Assembly (NCBI GenBank): GCA_027452145.1
Contig: DAIDHB010000131.1
Coordinates: 1 to 64,000 of the forward strand
Direction: 5' to 3'
Source of the DNA: Planctomycetales bacterium
GTDB lineage: Bacteria > Planctomycetota > Planctomycetia > Isosphaerales > Isosphaeraceae
DNA length: 64,000 bases
Each line of letters begins with the position of its first letter. Position 1 is the stretch's first letter. The notes beneath the pieces were generated by a model, which worked only from the letters and a program-made list of their open reading frames with translations, had not been told where the DNA came from and ran no database searches. This document shows positions 20,854 to 30,324 of the stretch, one piece after another. The position numbers and the translations under genes were made by a program.

Positions 20854-21431
20854 GACCACCGCCAGGGCGCCGATGCCCACACCGCCTGATTGGTACGCGG
20901 GCCGGCCAGGTGCAGTGCACTGCACAGGATGCCTCGCAGGACCTCACCCTGGTTCAATCCCTTCGGCATCCGGCCACTCCTCGACCCCTCGGCTCGCCAG
21001 TCGGTGGTCCGCGCCGGCTCGAACGCGCGAACGGGCCGGGATTGGACCGGCCCGGCCCGGTCCGGCGTCACGACCGGCCGGGACGGGAAAGGCGAGCCCC
21101 AGGTCGTATTGGTGCGGGGCGAGGCGTCAGGGATCGCTGGCCGGAGCCCTTCCGATTCCCCCGATGTCGTTCTTGCGCCGAATCCCCGCAGAATCCGGGT
21201 CCCAGGGGCCGCCCCGGGCCCCACGCAGAAAAATCGGTTTGCAGGGGATTGGGCGATTGTGCTGGTCTACCCAGTTTGCCGACAATGGCAGAATGGGAAG
21301 GATGGCACAAAAATAGCAATTGGGGCAATACGGAGGATTCTCCGGTCGGGAGGATCGTTGCCCCTTCAAGGGACGGTCAGCGGGACGAAGGGAGTCGCGA
21401 ATGATCGACGCACATCTCTGAGGATAGGCAC
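20854..21431. other. Intergenic, no gene seen
   Basis: About 580 bp upstream of the Val/Thr-rich repeat protein gene. The open frames on both strands give Pro/Arg/Gly-rich low-complexity translations. The promoter of the downstream gene presumably lies here. Confidence 0.45.
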
Positions 21432-22985
21432 ATGTATCAACGAGGAAGGTTCTGGCTGGCTGCGGCGGCGATGTCCCTGGTGGTTGCCCATGCCTCGGCC
21501 CGGGAGGGCGGGGCGTTCTGGCAGGGGCAGGTTGCCCCTTCTGGTCAGCAGGCGCGGGTCGCGCCGTCCGGCCAGTCGGCGGCGGTTTCGGCGGGCGCGG
21601 CGGGTGCGGCGAACCTGGTCCCGCGCGACGAGGTCACGTACCAGACGGTTTATGACACGGTCTGCGAGCAGGTCCCCGAGACCCGCACGGTGACGCGGTA
21701 TCGGACCGAGTACCGGACGCAGACCGTCCCCGTGACGCGGACCGTTTACGAGCAGGTGCCCGTCACGGGGACGCGGGTCGAGCACCGGACGGAGTACCGC
21801 CCGCAGACCGTCCCGGTCCCCAGCTCGGTCACCGAGCAGGTGCCGGTGACCGAGCTCCAGCAGGAGGTCCGCACCGAGTACCGGACCGAGGTCGTCCCCG
21901 TCACCCGGTGGGTGCAGGAGGTCGTCAACGTCCAGCGCACGGTGATGGACTACACCCAGAAGCAGCAGACGGTCAACCAGACGAGGACCCGCATCGAGAT
22001 GGTCCCGGTGCAGCAGACGCAGACCCAGTACCGCACCGTGACGACGATGAAGACGGTCCAGCAGACGCAGTACCGGCCGAAGACCGTCACGGTGAACGTC
22101 CCGCGAACCGTGACGAAATCGGTCCCGCAGCAGTACACCGAGACCGTCCCGGTGACGACGACGCGGCAGGTGGTCGAGCAGCAGGGAGGTTACGAGTCGT
22201 GCATGGTGCCGGTCGCCACGACCGTCCCGGCGTGCGCCACCATGGCCCGCGGCGGGCATTGCGGCCACCGGTGCGGCCACCGCTGCGGCGGGGGCTGCGG
22301 CTCGTGCGCCGGGTGCGGGCCGATCACGAACGTCGCCGCGACCAACTACGTCTCCCAGCAGGTCTACGTCACCCGGCCCGTCGTGCGCAGCATCCCCGAG
22401 ACGACTTATGTGCAACAGACCCGCACCCGGATGGTCCCCGTCCAGCAGGTGGAGCAGGTCGCCGAGACCCGCACCGAGATGGTCCCCGTGACCGTTGATG
22501 TCCAGGTCCCCGAGACGCGGGTCGAGCCGTACCAGGTGCAGGTGACGGTCCAGCAGCCGAAGCAGATCACCGAGACCGTGCCCGTCACGACCACCGTCAT
22601 GGTCCCGCACGAGCGGGTCGAGACCGTGCCGACGGTGCAGGCCCGGCAGGTGACCGAGAATGTCACGCGGCAGGTCGCGATCAGCCGGACCGTCGAGGTC
22701 CCGGTGACGACCATGATCACCCGCCAGCGCGAGACGAGGGTCGAGGAGCTCCAGAATCTCCCGATCACCGTGGCGGTCCGGGTGCCGTTCAACACCCTGA
22801 CCACGCAGCCGCGTCAGGTGACCGAGAGCATCACGCAGCAGGTCGCGGTGAATGTCCCGGAGGAGGTGCCGGTGACGGTCATGACCACCCGGCTGAAGCA
22901 GGTCCAGCGCCAGGTCCCCGTGACCCGTCGCGTGATGGTCCCGGCCGGCTCCGCGGCCGGGGCCGCGGCATCGCCGCAGCGTTGA
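21432..22985 (+). CDS. Secreted Val/Thr-rich repetitive protein with Cys/His-rich insert (YTV-like)
   Basis: A 517-residue protein. A signal peptide (about 1-24, ending ASA) precedes an almost uniform array of short repeats such as TQTVPVTRTVYEQVPVT, YRTEYRPQTVPVP and TETVPVTTT. The style recalls the planctomycete YTV-type wall-protein repeats. The array is interrupted at about 265-300 by a compact Cys/His/Gly-rich segment (GGHCGHRCGHRCGGGCG). At DNA level the repeats share GTCCCGGTGAC-like text. It is probably an extracellular or cell-envelope structural protein, with the Cys/His block as a possible metal-binding or cross-linking knot. A GAGG sequence lies 8 nt before the ATG. Confidence 0.75.
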   Translation: MYQRGRFWLAAAAMSLVVAHASAREGGAFWQGQVAPSGQQARVAPSGQSAAVSAGAAGAANLVPRDEVTYQTVYDTVCEQVPETRTVTRYRTEYRTQTVPVTRTVYEQVPVTGTRVEHRTEYRPQTVPVPSSVTEQVPVTELQQEVRTEYRTEVVPVTRWVQEVVNVQRTVMDYTQKQQTVNQTRTRIEMVPVQQTQTQYRTVTTMKTVQQTQYRPKTVTVNVPRTVTKSVPQQYTETVPVTTTRQVVEQQGGYESCMVPVATTVPACATMARGGHCGHRCGHRCGGGCGSCAGCGPITNVAATNYVSQQVYVTRPVVRSIPETTYVQQTRTRMVPVQQVEQVAETRTEMVPVTVDVQVPETRVEPYQVQVTVQQPKQITETVPVTTTVMVPHERVETVPTVQARQVTENVTRQVAISRTVEVPVTTMITRQRETRVEELQNLPITVAVRVPFNTLTTQPRQVTESITQQVAVNVPEEVPVTVMTTRLKQVQRQVPVTRRVMVPAGSAAGAAASPQR

Positions 22986-23131
22986 AAGTCTGTCCCGGAA
23001 AAGGTCTCGCAAGATTCGTGGGTCAAGCTCGCAGAGTCTGTCCCGGAAGCCCACGAAGCGGACTCCAGCCCCCCGGACTGTCCTGGAAGCCCACGAAGTG
23101 GGCGCCAGGCCGTGGCCGGGGGGCGTCTTAC

Positions 23132-23258
23132 GTGTTTAGCGTGTCGAAGGGCCGTTTTCCCGGGGATTTCATGTGTCCGACAGACGTCTGATGGACGTCC
23201 TACGCATGTCGGACTCACGCGAATCCCCTGTTTTCTGGCCGCGCGACACGCTAAACAC
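23132..23258. repeat. Nested inverted-repeat element with GTGTTTAGCGTGTCG ends
   Basis: Perfect 15-bp terminal inverted repeats lie at 23132-23146 and 23244-23258. Partly complementary inner arms (GGCC...GGGGATTTC and its counterpart) and a further inner palindrome (GTCCGACAGACGTC against GACGTC...GTCGGAC) lie inside. It is 127 bp long and has no coding capacity. It is probably a small non-autonomous mobile element or a structured RNA. Confidence 0.75.
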
Positions 23259-23263
23259 ATACT

Positions 23264-23365
23264 CACGTCGCCGGTTCGCCTGGTTCTTCTGAGCGACGCC
23301 CTGCCTGGAGAGAAAGCACCCGGCGAATCACGTCGCCGGTTCGCCAGGTCCTTCTGAGCAACGCC
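23264..23365. repeat. Tandem direct repeat CACGTCGCCGGTTCGCC
   Basis: Two units of 37 bp (23264-23300 and 23329-23365) differ at a few positions. The linker AGCACCCGGCGAATCACG also matches text at about 13292-13310, so a third partial copy exists 10 kb away. Confidence 0.7.
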
Positions 23366-23593
23366 GTCCGTCCGGAATTCGTCCCGAGCGGGAATGCAAG
23401 CCGGCGGTTCGTGCGGTAAGATAGTTGCACCCGATCGCGGCACCGCGATGAGGCAGCCAAGAGGGCGGCGACGAAGCCTCGATGGGACGCGGTTTTGCGT
23501 CCGTCGATATGCCCCGATCGATCGATCGATTCGATGCCTTCAACTCGACTCAACTTGATTCGACCCAGCCCGGTCGCACCAGGATTATCCGCC

Positions 23594-24100
23594 ATGTTCG
23601 CCGGTTCCCGGAATGCTTCGACCGCCGAGGTCGCGCCGCGGCGCAACGACGCCAGCCCGGTTATTCAGCTCGTCGGCTTCCGGCTGGATAACGAGGACTA
23701 CGCGATCGCCATCACCAGGATCCAGGAAATCATCCTGATGAAGCCGATCACGCGGCTGCCCCAGGTGCCCGACTTCATCGAGGGCCTGATCAACCTCCGC
23801 GGGTCGGTCATCCCGATCATCAACCTGCGCAAGAGGTTCGGCCTGCCGGCCCGCGAGGTCGACGACGAGACCCGCATCATTGTTGTGAACGTCCAGGATA
23901 AGACGGTGGGCTGCGTCGTCGACGCCGTCACCCAGGTCATGCGGATCAACCGCGACCAGATCCAGCCGCCGCCGCTGTCCGTCCTGGCCGTGGCGCACCA
24001 GTATCTCTCGGGCCTCGCCCGGCTGGACGACCGCCTGCTGATCATCCTCGACATCGACCGGCTCTTCGACGAGCCGTCGCTGGCCGCGGCGACCGGCTGA
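23594..24100 (+). CDS. cheW: Chemotaxis adaptor CheW
   Basis: A 168-residue single-domain CheW. It shows the family pattern [22 protein letters not shown], then [30 protein letters not shown] and DAVTQVMRI, ending with [10 protein letters not shown]. It couples the receptor to CheA. It is the first gene of the chemosensory cluster, 91 bp upstream of the receptor gene. The ATG at 23594 follows AGGA; the frame extends upstream without conserved content. Confidence 0.92.
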   Translation: MFAGSRNASTAEVAPRRNDASPVIQLVGFRLDNEDYAIAITRIQEIILMKPITRLPQVPDFIEGLINLRGSVIPIINLRKRFGLPAREVDDETRIIVVNVQDKTVGCVVDAVTQVMRINRDQIQPPPLSVLAVAHQYLSGLARLDDRLLIILDIDRLFDEPSLAAATG

Positions 24101-24191
24101 ACAACCGATACCGTCGCAATATCCCGAATCTTCGCGAATCACCATGCAGCCCACACATTCGACTCGACGCCGACCGCGGGAGCACGCCGCC

Positions 24192-26741
24192 ATGGGAATC
24201 GATCCGGAACGCAACGAGACATCGAACGGGCAGGGCAACGGCGATGCCGAGGCGCCGCGCGGGGCATCGCGGGCCGGCCGCGGACGCTCCGCCGCCAGGG
24301 CCAAGACGGCGACGATGGCCGCTGCGCCGGCGCCCCCAATGGCGCCGGCTGCCGGCCGGGGCTCGCGCGCAGCACGCAGCGCGACCCCCGCCGCGCTGGC
24401 GATCGCCGAGGAGGCCCAGGGCCTGCTGAACGAGGCCAACGCCAACACGCAGGCGCTCATCGACACGATCGCCGCCGTCATTCGCGCCGACACGATCGAC
24501 GAGCTGGTCCGCATCACGCTGGACACGATCCGCAAGGAGTTCGGCCTGGCGTATGCCTCGTACTGGACCGTGGACCCGACGGATCGCACGCTGACCTTCG
24601 CGATGGAATCGGGCCGCGTGGACGACGAGTTCCAGCGGCTGACCCGCACGGCGCGGTTCCGCGAGGGCGAGGGGCTCAATGGCCGGGCCTGGCGGCAGCG
24701 CGATCTGTTCCACGTCGAGGACATCGGCGAGCTGCGCGACTGCTGCCGCGCCCCGCTGGCGCACCGCGCGGGGATCCGCTCGGCGGTGGCATTGCCGCTG
24801 CTGCGCGACGGCGAGGTCGTCGGCACGCTCGACTTCTTCGCCGACCAGGCGGTCGAGATCTCGCCGGTCCGGGCCGAGGCCCTGCGCACCATCGGCCGGC
24901 TGTCGTCCGACAAGCTTTCCAAGCTGGCGCGCCAGGGCGAGCTGAACCGGATCAATCAGATGGTCGAAAACGCGCCGGTGAACATGATGTACGCCGACCC
25001 CGACCTGAATATCCGCTACATGAACCCCCGCGCCGAGCAGACCCTCCGCCGCCTCGAGGCGCACCTGCCGGTGAAGGTGGACCAGATGATCGGCAGCTCG
25101 ATCGACGTCTTTCACAAGGCGCCCGAATACCAGCGCCGGCTGCTGGCCGACCCGAAGAACCTGCCGCGCACGGCGACGATCACCGTCGGGCCCGAGCTGT
25201 TCGAGCTGACCGTCGCCGCGATGCTGGACCTGCACGGCAAATTCATCGGGCCGATGATCACCTGGGAGGTCATCACCGAGAAGGTCGAGACCGCCCGGCG
25301 CGAGGCGGAGACCGCCGCCGATGTCCGCGCCGTCAACCAGCTCCTGCTGGCGATCGGCCGGGCGCGGGCCGCGCGCGACGTGATCGCCGCGGCGCTTTCC
25401 AGCGTGCGCGAGGCCTTCGGCTGGTCGTATGGCTCGTACTGGGAAGTCAACCCCGAGGACCAGGCGCTGCGGTTCTCGCAGGACGCCGGGACCGTGAGCG
25501 ACGAGTTCCGCCGCGTGACGGCCGAGGCGCGGTTCCGCGAGGGCGAGGGGCTCAACGGCCAGGTCTGGCAATCGCGCGACCTGGTCTTTGTCCCCGACCT
25601 GGGCGAGATGAAGACCTGCTCGCGCTCGCCCGCCGCGCGCCGCGGCGGGCTGAAGTCCGGCGTGTGCTTCCCGATCCAGGTCGGCGGCCGCGTCATCGGC
25701 ACCATGGACTTCTTCACCGAGCAGAAGATCACGCCCTCGGAGAGCCGGCTGGATGCCCTGCGCAACGTCGGCCGGCTGGTCTCCTCGGCTCTGGAACGGG
25801 TCGAGCAGCAGACACTTCTCGATCGATCGAAGAAGGACCTGGAGACCAAGGTCAACCAGCTCATGGTCGTGGCGCGGGCCGCGGCGGAAGGAGACCTGTC
25901 CGTCGCCGTCGGGGTCCGCGGCGACGACGACATGGGCCGGCTAGGCGAGGCCCTGGGCGGGATGATCGCCGACCTCAAGAACATCATCAGCCAGGTCGTC
26001 GAGTCCGCCAGCCAGTTCGCCGAGGGCTCGCGCGTGGTCGCCGAGAGCGCCAATTATCTCAGCGAGTCGGCGCAGAACCAGGCGGCCACCGTCGAGGAGA
26101 TGTCGGCGTCGATCCAGCAACTGTCGCACTCGATCGTCGAGATCAACCAGAACGCCTCGGCGGCCAGCACCCAGGCCAGCCGGACGTCGCAACTGGCGAA
26201 GCAGGGGGGCGAGTCGGTCGAGCAGGCCATCGAGGCCATGGTCCTCATCAAGAAATCCAGCGAGCAGGTCAGCGACATCATCCAGGTCATCAGCGAGATC
26301 GCCAGCCAGACGAACCTGCTCGCCCTGAACGCCGCGATCGAGGCCGCCCGCGCCGGCGAGCACGGGCTGGGATTCGCCGTCGTCGCGGACGAGGTCCGCA
26401 AGCTGGCCGAGCGCTCCAGCGCCGCGGCCAAGGAGATCACCGCGCTCATCAAGGAATCGACCAGGCGCGTCGCCGACGGGGCGCAGCTCTCCGAGAAGGC
26501 CGGCGAATCCCTGTCGCGGATCGTTCAGGGCGTCGAGGAGACCGCGGCCAGCATCGCCAAGATCGCCCAGGCCACCCGCGAGCAGACCGAGGCCTCGACC
26601 GAGGTCAACAAGGCTATTCAGAACGTTTCCAGCATCACCGAGACCAATGCCTCCAGCTCCGAGGAACTCTCCGCCAGCGCCGAGGAGCTGGGCGCGCAGG
26701 CCGGGACGCTCAAGCAGGTGATCTCTGGTTTTAAGGTCTGA
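24192..26741 (+). CDS. Soluble methyl-accepting chemoreceptor with GAF-PAS-GAF sensor
   Basis: A 849-residue receptor without transmembrane helices, so cytosolic. After an Ala/Gly-rich leader, GAF1 spans about 85-240 ([26 protein letters not shown]) and a PAS-like domain about 250-375 ([26 protein letters not shown]). GAF2 spans about 380-535 and is clearly a duplicate of GAF1 ([26 protein letters not shown]). A HAMP-like segment is at about 555-615 and an MCP signalling domain follows to the end, with the hairpin tip [27 protein letters not shown] precedes the ATG at 24192. The paired GAF domains imply sensing of an intracellular small molecule. No CheR-tethering pentapeptide is seen at the C-terminus (ISGFKV). 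Confidence 0.92.
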   Translation: MGIDPERNETSNGQGNGDAEAPRGASRAGRGRSAARAKTATMAAAPAPPMAPAAGRGSRAARSATPAALAIAEEAQGLLNEANANTQALIDTIAAVIRADTIDELVRITLDTIRKEFGLAYASYWTVDPTDRTLTFAMESGRVDDEFQRLTRTARFREGEGLNGRAWRQRDLFHVEDIGELRDCCRAPLAHRAGIRSAVALPLLRDGEVVGTLDFFADQAVEISPVRAEALRTIGRLSSDKLSKLARQGELNRINQMVENAPVNMMYADPDLNIRYMNPRAEQTLRRLEAHLPVKVDQMIGSSIDVFHKAPEYQRRLLADPKNLPRTATITVGPELFELTVAAMLDLHGKFIGPMITWEVITEKVETARREAETAADVRAVNQLLLAIGRARAARDVIAAALSSVREAFGWSYGSYWEVNPEDQALRFSQDAGTVSDEFRRVTAEARFREGEGLNGQVWQSRDLVFVPDLGEMKTCSRSPAARRGGLKSGVCFPIQVGGRVIGTMDFFTEQKITPSESRLDALRNVGRLVSSALERVEQQTLLDRSKKDLETKVNQLMVVARAAAEGDLSVAVGVRGDDDMGRLGEALGGMIADLKNIISQVVESASQFAEGSRVVAESANYLSESAQNQAATVEEMSASIQQLSHSIVEINQNASAASTQASRTSQLAKQGGESVEQAIEAMVLIKKSSEQVSDIIQVISEIASQTNLLALNAAIEAARAGEHGLGFAVVADEVRKLAERSSAAAKEITALIKESTRRVADGAQLSEKAGESLSRIVQGVEETAASIAKIAQATREQTEASTEVNKAIQNVSSITETNASSSEELSASAEELGAQAGTLKQVISGFKV

Positions 26742-26743
26742 TT

Positions 26744-26968
26744 CGTCATTAGTCATTAGTCATTACCTGCGCTGGTGGTTCTGCTTATCGTCAGCGCGGG
26801 TTTCGGACGTTGGGGAGCGCCGTGGTCTGACCGGGGCGGACGGCATGCGGACAGAAAAGGATGCCATAGGACAAAGAGCAAAGGACGGAGCAAGGACTCT
26901 GGACCAATGACCAATGACCCATGACCAATGACCAATGACCAATGACCAATGACCAATGACCAATGACC
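26744..26968. repeat. Heptanucleotide-armed repeat element 1 (mcp-cheR gap)
   Basis: The left arm at 26744-26767 has copies of GTCATTA. The right arm at 26902-26968 is about nine tandem copies of TGACCAA, the complementary sense. A core of about 135 bp includes GACAAAGAGCAAAGGAC, shared with element 2. The last unit supplies the cheR start codon. Confidence 0.85.
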
Positions 26969-27796
26969 ATCACCGAACTAACCGACGACGAGTTTTCGAA
27001 GTTCTGCGGGCTGATCTACCGCGCGGCGGGCATCCGGATCGCCGACAGCAAGCGGATCATGGTCGGCAATCGGCTTCGTCGACGGCTTCGGGCCACCGGG
27101 ATCGGCGGCTTCGCGGAGTATTACGGGTATCTGACATCCGCCGCCGGCGCCGGCGAGATGCCGCAGTTCCTCGACGCGATGACGACCAATGAAACCTATT
27201 TCTTCCGGGATCCGCAGCACTATCAGTGGCTCGGCGGAGAGTTCTTGCCCGAGCTGGCCCGGTCGGCCGCGATGCGCAGACCACCCCGACGGCTGCGGAT
27301 CTGGTCGGCGGCGTGCAGCACCGGCGAGGAGCCCTATTCGATGGCCATCGAGGTGGCCGAGAAGCGGCCGATCCTCGCCGGCTGGGACATCCGCATCCTC
27401 GGCACCGATATCAGCGGCGCCGCGCTGGCCGAGGCCCGAGCCGGCCGGTATGACGCCCGCGCCCTCCGCCTGGTCGAGCCGGCGCGTCGACTCGCGTTCT
27501 TCGACGAGGACGCCGCGGCCGGCCGCTGGGCCGTCAAGGCCGACCTCAAGGCGCTCGTTTCCTGGAAGCTCCACAACCTCCTCATGCCGCTGCGCGAGGA
27601 ACTGTTTGATTGCATCTTTATCAAGAACGTGCTGATTTATTTTGACAGGGATTCCAAGCAGGTCGTGGTGAAGAACCTGCTGGCGGCGCTGGCGCCCGGC
27701 GGATACCTGCTCGTCGGGCCGACCGAGGGCGTTTACAACATGCTCGAGCCGCTGGAGAAGCGGAAGACCTGGCTGTACAGGAAGCCGGGGGGATAA
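26963..27796 (+). CDS. cheR: Chemoreceptor methyltransferase CheR
   Basis: A 277-residue SAM-dependent glutamate methyltransferase. An N-terminal helical domain (1-75) leads to MTTNETYFFRDPQHY, then the SAM-binding motif RIWSAACSTGEEPYSMA, ILGTDISG and FIKNVLIYFD, ending with YLLVGPTEG. It modifies the neighbouring receptor. The start codon and its leader lie inside the last heptamer of the TGACCAA array, so no Shine-Dalgarno sequence is present. Initiation may depend on the repeat or on re-initiation. Confidence 0.93.
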   Translation: MTITELTDDEFSKFCGLIYRAAGIRIADSKRIMVGNRLRRRLRATGIGGFAEYYGYLTSAAGAGEMPQFLDAMTTNETYFFRDPQHYQWLGGEFLPELARSAAMRRPPRRLRIWSAACSTGEEPYSMAIEVAEKRPILAGWDIRILGTDISGAALAEARAGRYDARALRLVEPARRLAFFDEDAAAGRWAVKADLKALVSWKLHNLLMPLREELFDCIFIKNVLIYFDRDSKQVVVKNLLAALAPGGYLLVGPTEGVYNMLEPLEKRKTWLYRKPGG

Positions 27797-27812
27797 TTCG
27801 TACGCCGGCTTT

Positions 27813-27877
27813 CAAGTGGGTCGGGCTCTCCAGCCCGACGGGGATTGAGCGTCGGGCAAGAATGCCCGACCGACTTG
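27813..27877. repeat. GGTCGGGC-type palindrome between cheR and cheA
   Basis: Imperfect arms lie at 27813-27839 and 27851-27877 (CAAGTGGGTCGGGCTCTCC and its counterpart). It is the same family as 7407-7469. An ATG at 27862 inside the right arm opens the cheA frame, but the better start lies downstream. Confidence 0.8.
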
Positions 27878-27909
27878 AGGGCGGGGAGATCAACCGAGGT
27901 GCGATTGTT

Positions 27910-30114
27910 GTGTCGGGATTCAACCTGGCCGAGCTGATGCCGTTCTACCTGGATGAGACCGACGAGCACATCGCCGGGCTCAACGACGCCCTGCTGCGCC
28001 TCGAGCAGGACCCGGCTGATGCCCGGGCGCTCCAGGAGGCGTTCCGGATGTTCCACAGCATCAAGGGCGCCTCGGTCGTCATGGGCTTCGACCCGGTCAA
28101 TCGGCTGACGCACCACCTCGAGAGCCTGTTCGAGCAGTTGCGGAGCAAGAAGCGCCAGCTCGGCCGGCCGGACCTCGAGCTGACCTTCCGGTGCCTGGAT
28201 ACCCTGCGCGACTTTCACCGGGATCTTCGCGCGCACGGCCAGAGCCCGGCGGACCTCTCGGCGCTGACGGCCGAGGTCGAGGCGGCCGTCCGCGGCGCGC
28301 CGGCGGCCGCGGCCGCGGTCGAGGCGGTACCCCCGCCGACCATCCCAGCGCCGGTGTCCATGTCCGTGTCCGTCCCCGCGCCGGCCGCTCCACCACCCGC
28401 CGCGTCCTTCGACGAATCCGGCCGGGTGACCGTCACGGTGGTGTTCGAGCCGAACCTGCCGCTGGCCGACATGAAGGCCCGGCTGGTGCTGAACCGGCTC
28501 TCGTCGCGGGCGCGGGTGATCTCCACGGACCCGCCGGCCGAGAAGCTCGACGAGGTGGATCCGCTGTCGCGGTTCACCGTCGTACTTGCGGCCGACGTCC
28601 CGCCCGACGAGCTGCGCGCCCTGGCCGACGTCGAGGGCGTGACCGAGATCCGCGTGCAATCGGCCGGGCAGGCCGAGGCGCCGGAGTCCCGGGTCGAGGC
28701 GCAGCCCGAGCGGGTCGTCGCCGAACCCGCGACGGCCGAGGCCGCCGCACCGGGCGAGCCGCCGGCCCCGGCCGTCGTACCGGAGGCGCCCGCCGCTGCC
28801 CCGCACCACCAGCGCAAGCCTCGCGTCGCCGAGACGATCCGGGTCGACAGCGACCGCCTGGACCACCTGATGAACCTCGCGGGCGAGCTGGTCATCACCC
28901 GGGCCCGCTTCGTGGCGATCGCGCGGGGGCTCGAGGAGCTATTTCGCGGCTCCGGCGCGCAGGCCGAGCTGCCCCGGGTGCGCGAGGCGCGCGAGCAGGT
29001 CAAGGCGCTCGCCGAGGCGATCCACGGCCTGGGCAGGGTCTCCGACGGACTCCAGAAGGGCGTGCTCGACACGCGGATGGTGCCGATCGGCCCGCTGTTC
29101 GAGCGGTTCCGCCGGGTGATCCGGGACCTGAGCGTTTCCTCGGGCAAGGAGGTGAATCTCAAGATCGGCGGCGAGAAGACCGAGCTGGACAAGCGGATGA
29201 TCGACGAGCTGTCGGACCCGCTGATTCACATGGTCCGCAACGCCGTGGATCACGGCCTCGAGCCGCCGGCGGAGCGCGAGGCCGCCGGCAAGCCCAGGGG
29301 CGGCACCGTCTCCTTGCAGGCCTCGCACCGCGGCAACAGCGTGGTCATCACCGTCAGCGACGACGGCCGCGGCATCGACTGCGAGCGCATCCGCAGGAAG
29401 ATCGTCGATCGGGGGCTGGTCGACGAGCGCTCCGCCCGCGAGCTCTCCGATCGCGAGCTGGTCGCTTATATCTGGCACCCGGGACTCAGCACCGCGGAGA
29501 CGATCACCGAGATCTCCGGGCGCGGCGTCGGCATGGACATCGTCAAGGCGCGCATCGAGAATCTCAGCGGCGCCGTCGATGTCCGCAGCGTGCTCGGCCA
29601 GGGCACGACGTTCACGATCCGACTGCCGCTCACGCTGGCGATCATGTCGAGCCTGCTGGTGCGGATCTACGACGAGACCTACGCGATCCCGCTCGACCAC
29701 ATCGACGAGATCGTCGAGATCCGGCCCGAGCAGGTCTATCGCGTGCAGGGACGGCCCGCGATCGAGATCCGCAAGCGAATCGTGGCGCTGACGGCGCTCG
29801 GCGACGTCTTCCGCTGGGGCGGCCGGCCGCATCCAGCGTCGGCCAATGGCCACGCCGGGCCCACGCCCGAAGCCAACGGAGCCGGGCACCCCGACGACTC
29901 GCACTCGAAGCGCATCGTCGTCGTGGTGCAGAACGGCGAGACCACCATCGGCCTTCTCGTCGACGAGCTGATCGGCATGCAGGAGGTCGTCCTGAAATCC
30001 CTGGAAAAGAACTTCCGCTCGATTTCGGGACTGTCGGGCGCCAGCATCCTGGGCGACGGCCGCGTGTCGCTGATCCTCGACCTGGACGCTGTGATTGACA
30101 TGGTGGGGCGTTAG
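27910..30114 (+). CDS. cheA: Chemotaxis histidine kinase CheA
   Basis: A 734-residue kinase. The Hpt domain (1-110) has phosphoacceptor FHSIKG (H49). A Pro/Ala-rich linker follows, with a region of about 80 residues (VTVVFEPNLPLADMKARLVLNRL) resembling a P2/response-regulator-binding domain. The dimerisation helices start at IRVDSDRLDHLMNLAGELV. The ATPase domain has the N box LIHMVRNAVDHGLEP, VSDDGRGID and ISGRGVGMDIVK. The C-terminal CheW-like domain begins at IMSSLLVRIYDETYAIPLDHI. The GTG at 27910 has GAGG upstream and starts conserved sequence; an in-frame ATG at 27862 lies in a palindromic repeat. Confidence 0.93.
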   Translation: MSGFNLAELMPFYLDETDEHIAGLNDALLRLEQDPADARALQEAFRMFHSIKGASVVMGFDPVNRLTHHLESLFEQLRSKKRQLGRPDLELTFRCLDTLRDFHRDLRAHGQSPADLSALTAEVEAAVRGAPAAAAAVEAVPPPTIPAPVSMSVSVPAPAAPPPAASFDESGRVTVTVVFEPNLPLADMKARLVLNRLSSRARVISTDPPAEKLDEVDPLSRFTVVLAADVPPDELRALADVEGVTEIRVQSAGQAEAPESRVEAQPERVVAEPATAEAAAPGEPPAPAVVPEAPAAAPHHQRKPRVAETIRVDSDRLDHLMNLAGELVITRARFVAIARGLEELFRGSGAQAELPRVREAREQVKALAEAIHGLGRVSDGLQKGVLDTRMVPIGPLFERFRRVIRDLSVSSGKEVNLKIGGEKTELDKRMIDELSDPLIHMVRNAVDHGLEPPAEREAAGKPRGGTVSLQASHRGNSVVITVSDDGRGIDCERIRRKIVDRGLVDERSARELSDRELVAYIWHPGLSTAETITEISGRGVGMDIVKARIENLSGAVDVRSVLGQGTTFTIRLPLTLAIMSSLLVRIYDETYAIPLDHIDEIVEIRPEQVYRVQGRPAIEIRKRIVALTALGDVFRWGGRPHPASANGHAGPTPEANGAGHPDDSHSKRIVVVVQNGETTIGLLVDELIGMQEVVLKSLEKNFRSISGLSGASILGDGRVSLILDLDAVIDMVGR

Positions 30115-30313
30115 TTGTCATTGGTCATTGATCATTAGTCATTGGTTGAGCTGGTGCGATTTGCGCGGACCTCTTCTCGATCGCGGGGTTCGGAAGATGC
30201 GGACGCGCTGGGCTGGTTGCCTGGGGCCGGAGGACGGATCGCAGAGGACAAAGAGCAAAGAACAGAGCGATGAACGCAGGGAACCAATGACCAATGACCA
30301 ATGACCAATGACC
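30115..30313. repeat. Heptanucleotide-armed repeat element 2 (cheA-cheC gap)
   Basis: The left arm (30115-30146, TTGTCATTGGTCATTGATC...) starts right after the cheA stop. The right arm at 30282-30313 has four TGACCAA units. The core contains GGACAAAGAGCAAAGAAC and GATGCGGAC, shared with elements 1 and 3. The downstream gene's ribosome binding site GAGGAG abuts the end of the array. Confidence 0.85.
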
Positions 30314-30324
30314 GAGGAGCGAAG

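Larger units (their letters stand above)
22986..23593. other. Repeat-rich intergenic region before the chemotaxis cluster
   Basis: About 600 bp with no gene. From left to right it holds two CTGTCCCGGAAG-type motifs, a remnant of the nested GC palindrome (GCCCACGAAGTGGGC, about 23090), a nested inverted repeat (23132-23258), a tandem pair of 37-bp units (23264-23365), and a GATCGATCGATTCG/CTCGACTC low-complexity stretch at about 23516-23560. Confidence 0.7.
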
